DNA of 64,000 bases from Paratinospora sagittata (lineage: Eukaryota > Streptophyta > Magnoliopsida > Ranunculales > Menispermaceae): contig CM069608.1 of NCBI GenBank assembly GCA_035771175.1, forward strand, positions 24,186,519-24,250,518, written 5' to 3'. The notes below the pieces were generated by a model. It saw only the letters and a program-made list of their open reading frames with translations, ran no database searches and was not told where the DNA came from. This document shows positions 11,843-24,090 of the stretch, piece after piece. The position numbers and the translations under genes were made by a program. The stretch's first letter is position 1. Every line of letters starts with the position of its first letter.

Positions 11843-13405
11843 TGATGATCCAATGACCGCCATGGTTGGCTTTCGATTTTGATGATTACAGACAACATTA
11901 GTCTCTTTTGTACTAATTACTTCACTCAACTGCTTTCAGCTTTATTGACCATCACAATTCAAGTACAAGATTTAAAGCTTGAAGACTGTGAAGACTTTTA
12001 AGATCAAGACAAGTAAAGACATTGATGTAATTTTCTTTTACTTTTCTACATGGCCTTAGGATGTAAGCTCTTATTCTAGAATTGCTCAGAGTTTGTGCAT
12101 ATCATGAGTTTTCAAATGAGCATAATCCTTGAATGTTTTTGAAAAATGATTTCAATAATTTAAACAATGTTTTATCTTCATTGAAAATTATCTAGAGTGT
12201 TTTCAAATCTTTGATTTGATGTTCAAAAATGTTTGAATTGATTTGAACAAGTTTGTGTAATGAATTTTCAAAGAAAAAGTAATTTTTCGGTGTTAAGTGT
12301 CAGGCAACACGCTCCTTAAGCTAACATCTCATTTTTGCGTTGCCAAATCACTTAATGGTTTGCTACTGTCACCAACGCGCTCTCCTCTGGAGCAGCACGC
12401 TGCTGTGAACCTAAAAACTTTCCAGTCTTTGGTTTGTATTAGAAAAATGCGCTCATTGTTGGAGAAGTGCGCTTCTCTGAGACTGAGATTGAAAGCATTT
12501 CTCAGCTTGTTGCCAGAAGTACGTTGCTTTGTGGAAAAGCTCACTGCCAACGCATTTCCCTTTGGAGCAGCGCACTGCTGCCGTGTGTTAGGAAGACTGT
12601 CTTTTCTGCGCCATGAAAGTGACACTTCGCACAAGTTTTCCTTCTGATTATTGGTACTTTTGAACAAATTTATGCACAAGTTTTTGCCTCATCCGTTTTG
12701 GTGACAGAATCTGAACGTTAACTTCGATTTTTGAAAATCAAATTAGAGCTTCTTGGAAATTGAAACCCTAATCTCATTCATGCTCTATTTTTCATATAAA
12801 ACTGTAACATTGCTGTTCTCACAACACAACCAACGAACTATTTGCAAGTTAATTTCATTTTCTAAGTGTTCAAGTGTTTTCTGAGCTAGAAAACATATAT
12901 ATCAAAATAACATTTCGGATTAAACATTCTTAATCTTCTACATATCAATCGTCCAAATAATCATTTCAAGCCATACTCATCATTCTCTGAGCATATTCTT
13001 GAGTGAGGCCCAGAGCTATTGTAAGTATCTCAAGAGGTTTTCTGGTAAGGAAATCCTCTCCTTAATCTCTCTTTATTTGAAGTGATTGGTTAGTCACTAG
13101 AAAGTCCTCGTATAGAGGGACAATGAATGTAAGAGGGTTGCTCATACCTGTGAAGTGAGTGTGTATCCAATTTTGATTCTTACCGATGAAGTAGGATCTT
13201 GTAGTGTTGGGTTAGGAAATCTTGGTCCAGGAGATCAAGTCGTGGAGGTAGCTTTAAGAACCGAACGATGCTAAAATCCTTATGTGTTTTACTTTTCTTG
13301 CCATTCTCTGTTTTTATTACTTGCAAGTTTTTGTTACTTGAAAGGTTTTTAAAAATTCTGCAAGTGTCTAATTAACTCCCCTCTTGGACATTATCTAGGC
13401 CAACA
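11843..13405 (+). repeat. 5' LTR-B of the SIRE element
   Basis: 1563 bp, TGATGATCC...GGCCAACA. The U3 has a GC-rich island (12297-12620) with a 16-bp near-palindrome GAGAAGTGCGCTTCTC at 12462-12477, and a TATA box TATAAA at 12795-12800. The overlapping ORFs on both strands at 12297-12679 are by-products of this island, not genes. The last 60 bp carry the C-rich tract typical of SIRE LTR ends. A 100-bp stretch near 13150-13250 is missing from the 3' LTR. Confidence 0.9.
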
Positions 13406-13407
13406 AG

Positions 13408-13419
13408 TGGTATTAGAGC
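13408..13419 (+). other. Primer binding site, initiator Met-tRNA type
   Basis: TGGTATTAGAGC, one C-to-T change from the canonical site, two bases after the LTR end. Confidence 0.85.
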
Positions 13420-13457
13420 AGGTATCAATCAAAGCATCTAACAATCTTTGATTATCT

Positions 13458-14786
13458 ATGGCAAGATCAGTTCCTAAGGACAACACCTTTGGTGAGGGAA
13501 ACTCCACCAACAGACCACCACTCTTCAAGGGTGACAATTATCTTCATTGGAAGACTAGGATGTGTTTTTACCTTAGAGCCCAAGACTTAGAAATGTGGGA
13601 TGTTGTGACAAACGATTGTACAAAATCCACTAAGACCTCAGTGGGTATAGTAGTACCTAAGTATATAAAAGAATGGAGTGCTAAAGAAAAAAAAAGAGAG
13701 CTACTAAATAATCAAGCCGTTAATATTTTGTTTTTCATGTGATGAATTTAATCAAGTTAGTGCCTGTGAAACAACAAATGAAATATGGAAAAGACTTGAA
13801 GTGGCCCATGAGGGAACATTACAGGTCAAAAAGGCCAAGCTCCAAATGTTAGTAGAGACTTATGAGACATATAATATGGAAGAAAGTGAGACTATTGCAA
13901 AGGAAATAACAAAGTTAACAAAGAACCTTAATGAGATGAGAACCTTGGGAAAGTCTATGATCAAGAAGAGACCATTAGGAAGTTTCTAAGAGGTTTACCC
14001 AAAATATGGGAACCTAAGGCAGCAACAATAGAGGAAGCAAAGAACTTGGCTGAGTACACTTTTGATGAACTGTGTGGTTCATTAATGGTACATGTGAAGT
14101 TCAAAAACTACCAAGTCTTACCTAAAGTAGATGATAAGAGGAAGAAAGACATTGCATTAAATGTGAACACTGATTTTGAAAACTCATTAGAAGGTGAAGG
14201 CACCGATGATGATGTTGCAATGCTTTCCAAAAAACTCAACCATCTCATTAGGAGAAAAGGAAAGGCTAGCTCAATGTAGAGATTCTACAATCAAAAGAAA
14301 TTTGGAGCAAAACCTAGTGAGCTTATATGTTTTTGTTGCAATAAACTAGGGCATACGAAAAGTGATTGTCCTAATAAGAAGAGAAGAAGCTTCAACTCAA
14401 AAAAGAAGGACAAGGAAGTGCTTAAAGCTACTTGGGATGAAACAAGCTAAAGTGAGGACGAATCCAACTCAAAAAATGGAAAGGCAGTGATTTGTCTCAT
14501 GACAAACACTGAGGTAAAAGCTGAACCCCTTGATTATGATCTCCTTGATTCGTCTGATATTGATTATATGAAACCTTGTTTTAATACAAAAGTCAAAAAG
14601 AACTCTAAACACAGAAAGAACTTAATGACAACCCTTGAAGAGATTGAATCTCAACAAGAGGCCATTGACGCATTGACCTTAGAAAAGGAGAAAATGACCA
14701 AGGAATTTGAAACACTCAAAGAGTGTTTTAATGACTTGTCCTGTATAGTAAAAAAATTACTAATGGGCAAAAATTGTTTGATATGA
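13458..14786 (+). pseudogene. gag of the SIRE element
   Basis: The frame starts MARSVPKDNTFGEG at 13458, reads the copia gag entry motif (FKGDNYLHWKTRM), and stops at 13741. It resumes in other frames through the helical gag domain (13745-14280). A CCHC zinc knuckle (CFCCNKLGHTKSDC) is at 14328-14369, followed by a charged region and a coiled coil (about 14620-14780) as in SIRE gag. At least four frame breaks separate the pieces. An intact protein would bind RNA and form particles. Neighbours: the LTR and primer site upstream, the protease downstream. Confidence 0.85.
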
Positions 14787-15527
14787 TGTTAGGGTCACAA
14801 AGATGTGTCTTTGATAAGGTCGGACTTGGGTGCACAAAAGGGTCAAAACAGAAAGACTATAATAATTTATTGATCAAAAGACCCACTTGCCACCATTGCA
14901 ATAGGCAAGGTAGATGCCCACTTAAGAGAATTAAGAAGGGTAGACTAGCCCAAGTAGAAAAGACTTTTCTTAACGATGCTAACATGAATGGACCCAAAAC
15001 AACTTGGGTACCAAAGTCAAAGAACTTTTAGGTGGTGTAGGATGGATCTAAAAAACATTTTTGGTATCTCAATAGTGGGTGCTCAAGGCATATGTCAGGA
15101 GATAAATCAGGCTTTTTGAGCATTGCCCACAAGCTTGGAGGGAACGTGATCTTCGACAACAACAACAAAGATAAAATCAAAAGTATTGGCACTGTTCGTA
15201 TGTCATTTTTTTAAATTCATGATGTTTTGTATGTCAAGGGCCTAAAACATAATCTCTTGATTGCAAGCCAATTATGTGACAAGGGTTATGATATTAACTT
15301 TGAAGCAAATAAGTGTATTGTTAAGCATGCTAATGGTTCTATTGCATTCATTGCTCATAGGCATAAATTTTTTTATTCTACTTTGCTCAATGATATTAGT
15401 GATCAAAATGTATCTTGTTTGAGTGTTGTTGTGAATAATGACACATGGTTATGCCGTAGGAGATTAACTCATGTTAGTATGGATAATATTTCTAGACTTG
15501 CAAAGATGAGCTTGCAAAGGGAGTGTA
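14787..15527 (+). pseudogene. Protease and integrase N-terminal (GAG-pre-integrase) region
   Basis: The protease motif is WYLNSGCSRHMSGDK near 15062-15105. The usual catalytic Asp (DSG) is Asn here, codon 15071-15073, so the enzyme would be dead even without the stops. The frame then gives the conserved segment YVKGLKHNLLIASQLCDKG (15228 on) and the pre-integrase motif WLCRRRLTHVSMDNISRLAK (about 15446-15505). Coding breaks off at 15527, where an antisense chromovirus is inserted; the CxxC half of the zinc finger resumes after 20814. Confidence 0.85.
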
Positions 15528-17652
15528 TGTCATGACATCCCTTACGTAGGGTGACATCATGACCAGAACAATGTACTATACACTGTACATACCATGTACA
15601 TAGTGTACAATACACTATCAGCCTCAACAGAAATACACAATTTCCAAAAATTTTGGCAGCATGTTCCCATAAAATGGACATCTCACAAATCTTCCTGATA
15701 AGCCACAAATCCAAATCACACATGTATAACCTAATCATTTTAACCACAATAATAACATCATTACCATCTTATACATATAGCCTCATCTGACTCATTATCA
15801 AAACTATTTACATCATCCAACTCATTGTTATAACAGTGATTCACATCCCAAAATATCAACTACACAATTCATATTATCACCTCACTCATCTAAGTGATAT
15901 TATATATATAACATGATAATTATACATATCAAAAGCAATGAAGTCTAAAACATTTCCTCCATACATACTTAACAAAAGAAGAACTTCTGAAGAATGTCTA
16001 TCTTTCTCTTGCCTTTCCTTTCCCTTTGGGGTCTTTACTTGAAATATTAGAGGAAATGAGGTGAGCTACAACAAGCTCAGTGAATATTTCTTGTCATAGC
16101 CTTTATATGCATTTATGTACACATGAGTTTAAAGCATTAAAGCGCTTATCAAAACACGTATGCAATGTTAAAATAACACATACATGCTCATAATATACTT
16201 TGAGGATTTCATGCAGTATTTTCAACAAAACATGCAAAGTTATCAATGAAATCCCAATCTCCCACCTTCTAAGTAATAGAGCGGGTCTAACCCTTTGTAT
16301 GGCCTTTACAAGGTAGCCACAACCTCTCAGTACTAATTACAAGTCATTTTAAGGATTTACAATACTAATTAGGATAGTCCACCACACAATGAGGTTAAAT
16401 ATAACACTTACCCGAGACTGATTACCAACAAAATAAACTCATGTTTGACTTGCCTTTGCAAGTCTAACATACTCCAATGCTAAAACATTTCGTGAATTCC
16501 AATAGAATGCAATAATCAATTCAATACATAACATGCTTACATTCAGATCATTTGCACATATATACATTGCCATACAAAGAACCAAGTCAAGGAAAATACT
16601 CACAGTGATTTGCACACTAACACAAGTCAATTGCCCACTTTACACCATTCACATGCACATTTCCAGCACAAGCAGGTCATTTGTGACCATTTCACCAATT
16701 ACCCAATTCAGGTTTTCCAGATTCCTTTCACTGCTAATTATCCAATGCAACTACTCTTAATCAAAAATTTACAGCAAAATCCCATTTAACCTAAATAAAA
16801 TGTCCATTAATGGAGCTTGAAACCCGTAGCTTCTTCAACAGCTGGGTGGAATCATTTCACCATTAAAATGCCTCAATTAAACTCAATTTCATCATCAAAT
16901 TACTTGCACAATGATAAAAAAAATACTTACCATCCAATTACACCTCAATTTCCCAAAGTTTCAGCATCAAACCCACTTTCTCAAACACCAGTTCTAAAAA
17001 TTAAAATCCAACCAAAATCAGATATGTTGAACCACTTGATGAGAGGGTTTCAAAACTAGAAAATTGAGCTCAAAAGATCAAGTTCTCACCTTTGATTTAA
17101 TCTTCAAAACCCCATTTTCTTTCTCTTCTTTCGTTCCTCTGCTCTTCCTTAGCTTCCAACAAGTTGTTTATGCTGGAAAAATTGAGAAATCCCCACTTAA
17201 AACTCACATACCGCCTCACCGTCCATTTTTAAAAAAATTGTCAGACAGCGAGGAACGCGCTTCTCAGGGGAAGAAGCGTGCTTATCTTTTGCCTAGAAAA
17301 CAAAATTTTGCAGAAACCCGTGAAGAGCGCGCTTCTCTCCATTGGGGGGGCGCTTCTTTGATATATTTCAAAAATACTGTTCTTTGGTTTTCACCATATG
17401 AGGGCGCTTTTCCCCCAGAACCGCGTTCCTCGATGTTTCAACTTGAAACATTTATTCCAAGTGTCATTCAAAGTGTTCCAATTATGGTCTTAAGGTACCA
17501 TTGACTTATCATTCACACAATTTTGTTATTTTAAGTCCTATACACACAAGTACACTAGTCTAAGACCAATTCATACATATACACGTAAAAATATGACTGA
17601 CAATACGTATAAGTCAACAATTTTATTTGACTCAAATGTATGAGGCGTTACA
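15528..17652 (-). repeat. 3' LTR-G of the chromovirus
   Basis: 2125 bp; on the minus strand TGTAACGCCTCATAC at 17652 to ATGACA at 15528. Related copies are at 35658-37887, 56198-61083 (split) and 57573-60210. The U3 has GC-rich palindromic words (GAAGAGCGCGCTTCTC at 17332-17347). Near the 3' end are an inverted repeat (15579-15607) and the GAGC...GCTC module (16063-16078). ORFs at 16533-17875 inside it are chance frames. Confidence 0.9.
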
Positions 17653-17665
17653 ATCTCCCCAACTT
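17653..17665 (-). other. Polypurine tract of the chromovirus
   Basis: On the minus strand AAGTTGGGGAGAT, directly before the LTR start, preceded by TTCGAGGATGAAATTCC, the usual end of plant chromovirus pol. Confidence 0.85.
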
Positions 17666-19228
17666 AAGGAATTTCATCCTCGAAATTTAAAAGATAAGGA
17701 GAAACATACCTCAAGTGGTAAAAAGATCAGGAAACATCTCCCTCATTTGGTCCTCCCGTTCCCAGGTCTGGTCCTCATTATCATGAAATTTCCATTTGAC
17801 TCTAACCAAAGGAATTTCTTTATTTATCAACTTCTGAATCTTCCTGTCAAGAATCTGGAAGGCTTCTCTACATAAGTAGCGTCCACCCCAACTTATAACT
17901 GTGTTACATCTAAAATACGTGTCAGGTCTGGATACTTAGTCGGGTCTGTATGGTATTTCCTCAACATAGAAACATGAAATACATTATGAACACGGACCAA
18001 CCGAGGAGGTAAAACAAGTCTGTAGCCTAGTGGACCAATTCTTTCCAAGACTTTAAACGGTCCAATAAAACGAGGTGCTAATTTCCCTTTCACCCCAAAT
18101 CGCATTTGACCTTTCCGTGGCAAGACCTTGAGAAATACTAGGTCACCCACTGCAAATTGTAAAAGGTCTGTGTCAGTTATTAAAATAACTCTTTTGTCGA
18201 TCTTGGGCAACTTTCAATTTCTGTTTAATTTACTTAATCTGCTATGTGTGATCAACAACTTTCGGCCTTCATAACTGTGACTCTCCCACTTCATACCAGG
18301 AAGTTGGAGATCTACACGGCCTACCATACAAGGCCTCATATGGTGCCATACCTAAACTAGCCCGATAGCTGTTGTTATAAGCAAATTCACACAATGGTAA
18401 ACTTTCACTCCAAGTCCCACCAAACTCTAAGATACATGATCTGAGCATATCTTCTAGCATCTGTATCACCCTCTCAGTCTGTCCATCAGTCTAAGGATGA
18501 AACGTTGTACTGAGATGGAGATGAGTACCGAATCGAGTCTGCATGGCCTGCCAAAACCTCAATGTAAAACGCGGATCTCTATCCGACACAATGGAAACAG
18601 GTACCCCATGTAATCTCACAATCTCTCCCACATATAATATGCTCAGTCTTTCAATCGAGTCTCTGGTGTTCATCGGAAGAAAATACGTAGACTTAGTCAA
18701 TCTATCAACTATGACCCAAGTGGCGTCATCTCTACCCTGAGATCTGGGCAACCCCATGATAAAGTCCATAATAATATGCTATTATTTCCATTCTGGAATG
18801 GATAATGGTTGCATTTGACCTCCTGGCATCCAGTGCTCAGCTTTTACTTGTTGACACACTCCACATTTCAGCACATACTCAGCTATACTCTTCTTCATCC
18901 CATGCCACCAAACAATTATTTTCATACCATGATACATCTTAGTAGACCTTGGGTGAATGGTATACTGAGATCTGTGTGCCTTCTGTAGCAATTCTACCCT
19001 CAATTATCTATCTACAGGTACCCATAATCTCCCCTGATAACGTGGAACACCATCTGGACTTCTCTGCCAATCTACCCTGTCTGCACTATCTGCCCAAGAA
19101 CCATACATACCAAGATCAGGATCATGCTGCTGCATATTCTTAATCCTCTGAATATGAGAATCTGTCAACTGTATATGCATCTGAGCACAAATATCAACGT
19201 GTGGAGCCATAAAGAGCACACTCATCAT
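17666..19228 (-). pseudogene. Chromovirus integrase and chromodomain
   Basis: In coding order: HHCC finger (AHRSQYTIHP ... CGVCQQ, 18782-19003); catalytic core with MDFIMGLP and VSDRDPRF (18491-18769), a stop just after TFHP, then TDGQTERVIQM and the last conserved segment (18269-18480); the GPF segment ([20 protein letters not shown], 17893-18210); and a C-terminal chromodomain near 17700-17880 (KIQKLINKEIPLVRVKW, then TWERE). The chromodomain in this lineage targets integration to heterochromatin. Frame breaks separate all four parts, so no intact integrase can be made. Confidence 0.85.
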
Positions 19229-19246
19229 AGTCGTTCTCTCTAAAAG

Positions 19247-20569
19247 TCACCATTCTTGGGCCATTTGACAGGCTACCACATGGGTCTCAACCTGTTTTCG
19301 GCTCAATGCATCAATGACTACATTAGCTTTCCCAGGATGATACTCTAGTGTGAAGTCATAATCTTTTAGAAATTCCAACCATCTGCGCTGTCTCATATTC
19401 AACTCTTTTATGTCAAACAAATATTTCAGACTTTTATGGTCTGAATACAATGTGAACTTTTCCCCATAGAGGTAATGCCTCCACAACTTCAATACAAAAA
19501 CTACAGCTGCTAACTTCGAATCATGCACAGGGTAGTTTTTCTCATGTATCTTCAACTGTCTAGACGCATAAGCAATCACCCTACCCTCTTGCATCAATAC
19601 ACAACCCAGACCTGAATGTGATGCATTAGTGTAAATCACTAACTGCTTCCCAAGTTCTGGAAGCACTAAAACTGGAACAGTAGTCAACCTTATTTTCAAT
19701 TTAGTGAAAGCATCCTCATATGTTGAAGTCCACATATATGGCACGTTTTTCTGAGTTAGTTTTGTTAGTGGAGTAGCCAATCTAGAAAACCCCTCCACAA
19801 ACCTCTTGTAATAACCAACTAAACCCAAAAAATTGTGAATCTCTGTCACTGTGGTTGGTCTTGGCCAATTTATAATTGCCTCGACCTTAGTAGAATCAAT
19901 AGAAATACCTTCTGCACTAACCACATGACCTAAAAATTTCACCTCATTTATCCAAAATTCAAATTTACTGAACTTGGCATACGATCGATGCTCTCTCAGT
20001 GTCCACAATGTGGTACAGAGGTGTTGCTCATGCTCCTCCCGAGTCTTGGAATAAATGTGAATATCATCAATGAAAACAATGATAAACTGGTCTAGATATG
20101 GTTTAAGTACCCTCTGCATCAAGTCCATAAACATGGCTTGTGCATTAGTCAGTCCAAAGGGCATAACAAGAAATTCATAGTGACCATATCTTGTTCTGAA
20201 CGCAATTTTTGGTATATCTTCTTCCCGAATTCTCAGTTGATGGTATCCAGATCTCAATTCGATTGTAGAAAATAATTTAGCACCAGTCAACTGATCGAAT
20301 AAATCATCAATACGTGGTAAAGGATACTTGTTTTTCATTGTCACTCGGTTCAACTGCCTATAATCTATACATAGCCTCAAGCTTCCATCTTTCTTCTTCA
20401 CAAACAATACAGGTGCTCCCTGGGTGACATGCTCGGGGTAATAAACCCTTAAGTCATCAATTCATCTAACTGCACTTTGAGTTCCTGTAACTCCTTTGGT
20501 GCCATTTTATAGGGTGGAACAGAAATAGGTTTTGTACCAGACATCAGTTCAATAATAAAATCAATCTAT
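19247..20569 (-). pseudogene. Chromovirus reverse transcriptase and RNase H
   Basis: The frame from 20407 to 19247 is open for 386 codons. The N-terminal edge (20408-20569) has one stop and one frameshift. RT motifs: [32 protein letters not shown] and [10 protein letters not shown]. RNase H follows ([21 protein letters not shown], then the ALSRK end). The first RT catalytic Asp, normally in KIDLRSG, is Glu here, and the first RNase H Asp (TDAS) is Asn. The long frame is therefore a decaying copy, not an active enzyme. Upstream it runs into a 5' LTR remnant. Confidence 0.9.
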
Positions 20570-20809
20570 CTCAAGAGTGCGCTCCTCGATGTTTCAACTT
20601 GAAAAATTTATTCTAAGTGTCATTCAAAGTAATCCAATTATGGTCTTAAGGTACCCATTAACTTATCATTTACACAATTATGTTATTTTAAGTCCAATAC
20701 ACACAAGTACACTAGTTTAAGACCAATTCATAAGTATACGTGTACAAATATGATTGACAATACATATAAGTCAATGATTTTATTTGACTCAAATGTACGG
20801 GGCGTTACA
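20570..20809 (-). repeat. 5' LTR-G stub of the chromovirus
   Basis: About 240 bp matching 17413-17652, ending on the minus strand with TGTAACGCCCCGTAC at 20809. The inner edge (about 20570-20580, in 'gcgctcctcgatg') is a deletion junction to pol. Confidence 0.9.
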
Positions 20810-20814
20810 GTTTA

Positions 20815-21866
20815 CCTAAAGGATAAGGTATGTGAATCTTGTCAACTTGACAAACATACCAAATCATCCTTCAAGAGCAAAAAAATCGTGTTCACCCCTA
20901 GAGCTCTTGAAATGATCCACATGGATCTCTTTGGACCTACCCGAACCCAAAGCATAGGAGGAAAATCATATGCCTATGTTATTTTTGATGATTTCTCTCA
21001 TTTTCCGTGGGTGTTCTTTCTTGCTCATAAACATGAAGTATGTGTGATGTATTTATCAAATTTTTCCATAAAGTAGAAAATGGGAAAGGATACAAAATCA
21101 CCACTATTAGAAGTGATAAGGGTGGAGAGTTTGTGAACAAAAATTTGGAAGATTTTTGTAACAAACAAGGATATACACATCATTTATCAGCCCCTAGAAC
21201 TCCACAACAAAATGGAGTTGTTGAAAGAAAGAATAGGACTTTACAAGAAATGTGTAGAACCATGTTATGTGAATATGATGTTGCTATTCATTTTTGGGTT
21301 GACGCCATAAACACTACATGTTATGTTTTGAATAGGACACTAGTTAGAAAGAACGTGAAAAGATTCCATATGAGATACGGAAGGGTAGAGTACCCAATAT
21401 AGAGCATTTTAGAGTCTTTTGATGCAAATGTTATATTTTGAATGACAAAGACAATTTGGATAAATTTGATCCAAAATCTGATATTGAGATCTTCTTAGGC
21501 TACTCTTCACATAGTAAAACATATAGAGTGTTCAATAAGTCTATTAAAGTTGTAGTAGAGTCTATTAATGTGAATTTTGATGAGAGTGATCCTAGGCAAA
21601 TAATATGTGAAAATTTGGAAAAGTTAAATATTGATGATGAGGATGATATTCCTAAAGAGTCAAAGGACATGGAAGAGGATGATCAAAACTTAGAAGTCCC
21701 AAAGAATTCTAGGCTTCTTATTAATCACCCCAAAGATCCAATTTTAGGTGATCCTTCTAAAGGAGTGACCACTAGAGCAACAATTAACAAGGATCAAGGG
21801 TATGTTGCCTTTGTATCTCAAATTGAACCTTCAAGGGTTGAGGAAGCTCTAAGTGATGAAAACTGA
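20815..21866 (+). pseudogene. SIRE integrase, continuation after the insertion
   Basis: Resumes with KDKVCESCQLDKHTKSSF, the second half of the zinc finger, then MIHMDLFGP, VIFDDFSHF, TIRSDKGGEF and TPQQNGVVERKNR, so the D,D,E catalytic residues are all present. Frame breaks occur near 21060, 21390 and 21430. The C-terminal part (21438-21866) has the GYSSHSKTYRVFNK motif and an acidic linker leading to RT. The coding joins 15527 across the nested chromovirus. Confidence 0.85.
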
Positions 21867-23348
21867 ACTCTTGCTGTGCAAGAAGATTTAGGTCATTTCA
21901 TTAGAACCAAAGTTTGGGAACTTATTCCAAGACCATCACATTAGTCCATCATTGGAACCAAATAGGTCTTCAGGAACAAGAAAGACGAGAAAGGAGTGAT
22001 TATTACGAATAAAACAAGATTAGTTGCCCAAGGATACAGTCAAGAAGAGGAATTGATTATAATAAAACCTTTGCACCTGTAGCAAGATTAGAGGCATTTA
22101 GAATGTTACTAGCCTATGCTTGCTACAGAGACTTTCCACTATACCAAATGGATGTAAAGAGTGTCTTTCTAAATGGGTACATTAATTAAGAGGTATATGT
22201 GGAACAACCATCTGGATTTGAGGAGTCTCAATAGCCAGATTATGTGTATAGACTTCATAAAGCCTTGTATTGATTAAAACAAGCTCCTAGAGCTTGGTAT
22301 GATAGGCTTAGCTATTTCCTTTTAGAGCATGAGTTTAAGAAAGGAAAATTAGATCCTACCTTATTCATTAAGCACAAAGATAATGATATGTTGATGATAT
22401 TATCTTTGGTGCCTCAAATAGTCATATTTGCAAAGAATTTTCTAAACTTATGCAAGATGAATTTGAGATAAATACGATGGGGGAAGCTTACTTACTTCCT
22501 TGGCCTTCAAATCATGCAATTGTCCTATGGGACTTTCTTGAGCCAAAGTAAGTATGCTAAGGACATGATAAAAAAAATTCAAGTTTGAAAACTTGAAAAC
22601 CATTGACACCCCATGTAACTCTACAATTAAAATGGATAAGGATGAGAAGGGCAAACCAGTTGACACTAAGCTCTATAGAGGCATGATAGGTAGCTTGTTG
22701 TATTTAACAACAAGTAGGTTGGATATCATGTTTAGTGTGTGCTTATGTGCTAGATTTGAATCAAGTCCTAGAGAATCTCACCTTAAGTGTATTAAAAGAA
22801 TTTTTAGATATATCAGTGGGATAACAGATTTGGGGATTTGGTATCCAAAAGGTACTTCCTTTGAGCTTAAGAGTTTTATAGACTCAAACTACGCTGGTAG
22901 TCTCATTGATAGGAAGAGTACCTCTGAGTTTTGCCACTTTTTGGGCAATTATTTAATTTCTTGGTTTTGTAAGAAACAAAACTCAAGTGGCATTATCCAC
23001 AGCTGAAGCTAAATATGTTGCAGCTGGAAGTTGTTGTGCACAAATTCTATATATGAAGCAACAACTCGAGGATTACCAAATCTATGTTAACTGTGCCGAA
23101 ATCTTTTGTGATAATACAAGTGTCATCAATAGATCCAAGAATCCTTTTTTTCACTCTAGAACTAAGCATATATAAATTAGACATTATTTCCTTAGAGATC
23201 AAGTGCAAAAAGGAGATATTATGCTCACACATATTGGAACAAAAGATCAATTGGTTGACATTTTCACTAATGTTTTACCAAAACATCAATTTGTTCACAT
23301 TAGAAGAGAATCAGGCATGTTCAGTGAGTCAAATGTGTCAAATCTTTG
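21867..23348 (+). pseudogene. SIRE reverse transcriptase and RNase H
   Basis: Heavily broken RT: HFIRTKVWELIPRPSH at the start, RLVAQGYSQEE near 22020, and the catalytic YVDDIIFGASNS box at 22387 on, in a frame shifted from its neighbours. The better preserved part is 22593-23006 (MIGSLLYLTTSRLDIMFSV, then the DRKST motif), followed by RNase H (VALSTAEAKYVAAGSC, FCDNTSVI, FHSRTKHI) to 23348. Compared with the antisense relative at 29308-31811 it has many more lesions, so this copy is older or decays faster. Confidence 0.85.
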
Positions 23349-23439
23349 ATGATTGGGGTTTATTCAATGTTGGTTTGATGATATTTGATGTTTGGTGTTG
23401 TTTGAAGTTGAAGAAAATCTCATTTGGATTCTTTGTCAC

Positions 23440-23702
23440 TTCACCAGCGTGCTGGCTGGGTCAGCAACGCGTTCCTGGTGATGGTAGAAACCAAGCTGCT
23501 TCTGGGATTGGGTCGAGAAATGCGCTACTCTGATCGCATTTGAGAAACCTATCTCTTGCATTCCTCAGAGCAACACGCCCCCCAAGAGAATGACGCACTG
23601 TTGGAAATGTCTCATAATAAATGTTCTCAGGTTGTCCCAGAGAAGTGTGCTCCCTCGGCGAGCAGTGTGCTTCTGCATAGATCTGCGCGAGACTTATAAA
23701 AG
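23440..23702 (+). promoter_or_regulatory. Promoter-like block between pol and the 3' ORF
   Basis: A GC-rich stretch with LTR-U3-like words ('cagcgtgctggctgg', 'gagcagtgtgct', 'ctgcgcgag') is followed by a clear TATA box TATAAAAG at 23695-23702. About 230 bp later comes a leader with AAACCCTAG just before the ATG at 23929. This is the layout of a plant promoter inside the element. No transcript evidence is available here. Confidence 0.45.
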
Positions 23703-23928
23703 GGTCCCACATTCATTTCACTTCATTTTATTTTTTATCCTTGCCCTAACAACAACCTCTTGCTTTGTTCCAGCATGTTCCCACCGTCCACATCATTTTT
23801 TCACGCATTTCCTTCGTATCTTATGTAATTTTTCACCATTCCTATCTTCGTTCTTCACTCATTTGACTCTCTTTGTGCCCTAAAATTTTAATTTATCGTT
23901 TTCTTTGCACAAACCCTAGATTTCTAGA

Positions 23929-24090
23929 ATGTTGCCTCGTGTCAAAATACCAACTCGCTCATCGCAAAAGAGGGTTGCCTCTCCCATTCTGGGGAGGGAA
24001 AGGCGAGTATGCACCTGGCATACTCAGCCGTCCACTTCGGCTCCTCTGCAAGCTTCACCTCCTCCAAACCCAAATAGTGAAACTATGTAA
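23929..24090 (+). CDS. N-terminal stub of the SIRE 3' accessory ORF (53 aa)
   Basis: ATG at 23929 follows a leader rich in 'tttctag' and 'aaaccctag'. The peptide begins MLPRVKIPTRSSQKR, is basic and serine-rich, then has a proline stretch ASPPPNPN and stops at 24088. The proline stretch aligns with PPPPPNPN at about 6550 in the outer element, so this is the start of the same 3' ORF whose remainder is deleted here. Role unknown. The promoter-like block upstream suggests that it could have had its own transcript. Confidence 0.5.
   Translation: MLPRVKIPTRSSQKRVASPILGRERRVCTWHTQPSTSAPLQASPPPNPNSETM

Larger units (their letters stand above)
15528..20809 (-). mobile_element. Antisense chromodomain Ty3/gypsy (Tekay/Del-like) element
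   Basis: It interrupts the copia integrase between the pre-integrase motif and the CESC half of the HHCC finger. Flanks are gtgta (15523-15527) and gttta (20810-20814), a 4/5 target duplication. On the minus strand it has a 240-bp stub of the 5' LTR (20570-20809), RT, RNase H, integrase, chromodomain, a polypurine tract and a full 3' LTR. gag and protease are missing: a deletion joined the 5' LTR interior to the N-terminal edge of RT. The Tekay/Del assignment rests on the chromodomain and LTR ends. Confidence 0.9.

Noticed and set aside
12297..12679. Overlapping 116-codon ORFs on both strands
   Set aside because: They lie wholly in the GC island of an LTR; the same region in the 3' LTR does not keep the frames, so they are by-products of low stop density.
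17064..17875. Plus-strand ORFs of 82-146 codons
   Set aside because: They fall in the antisense LTR-G and the chromodomain end of pol; no motif and no conservation in the other LTR-G copies.
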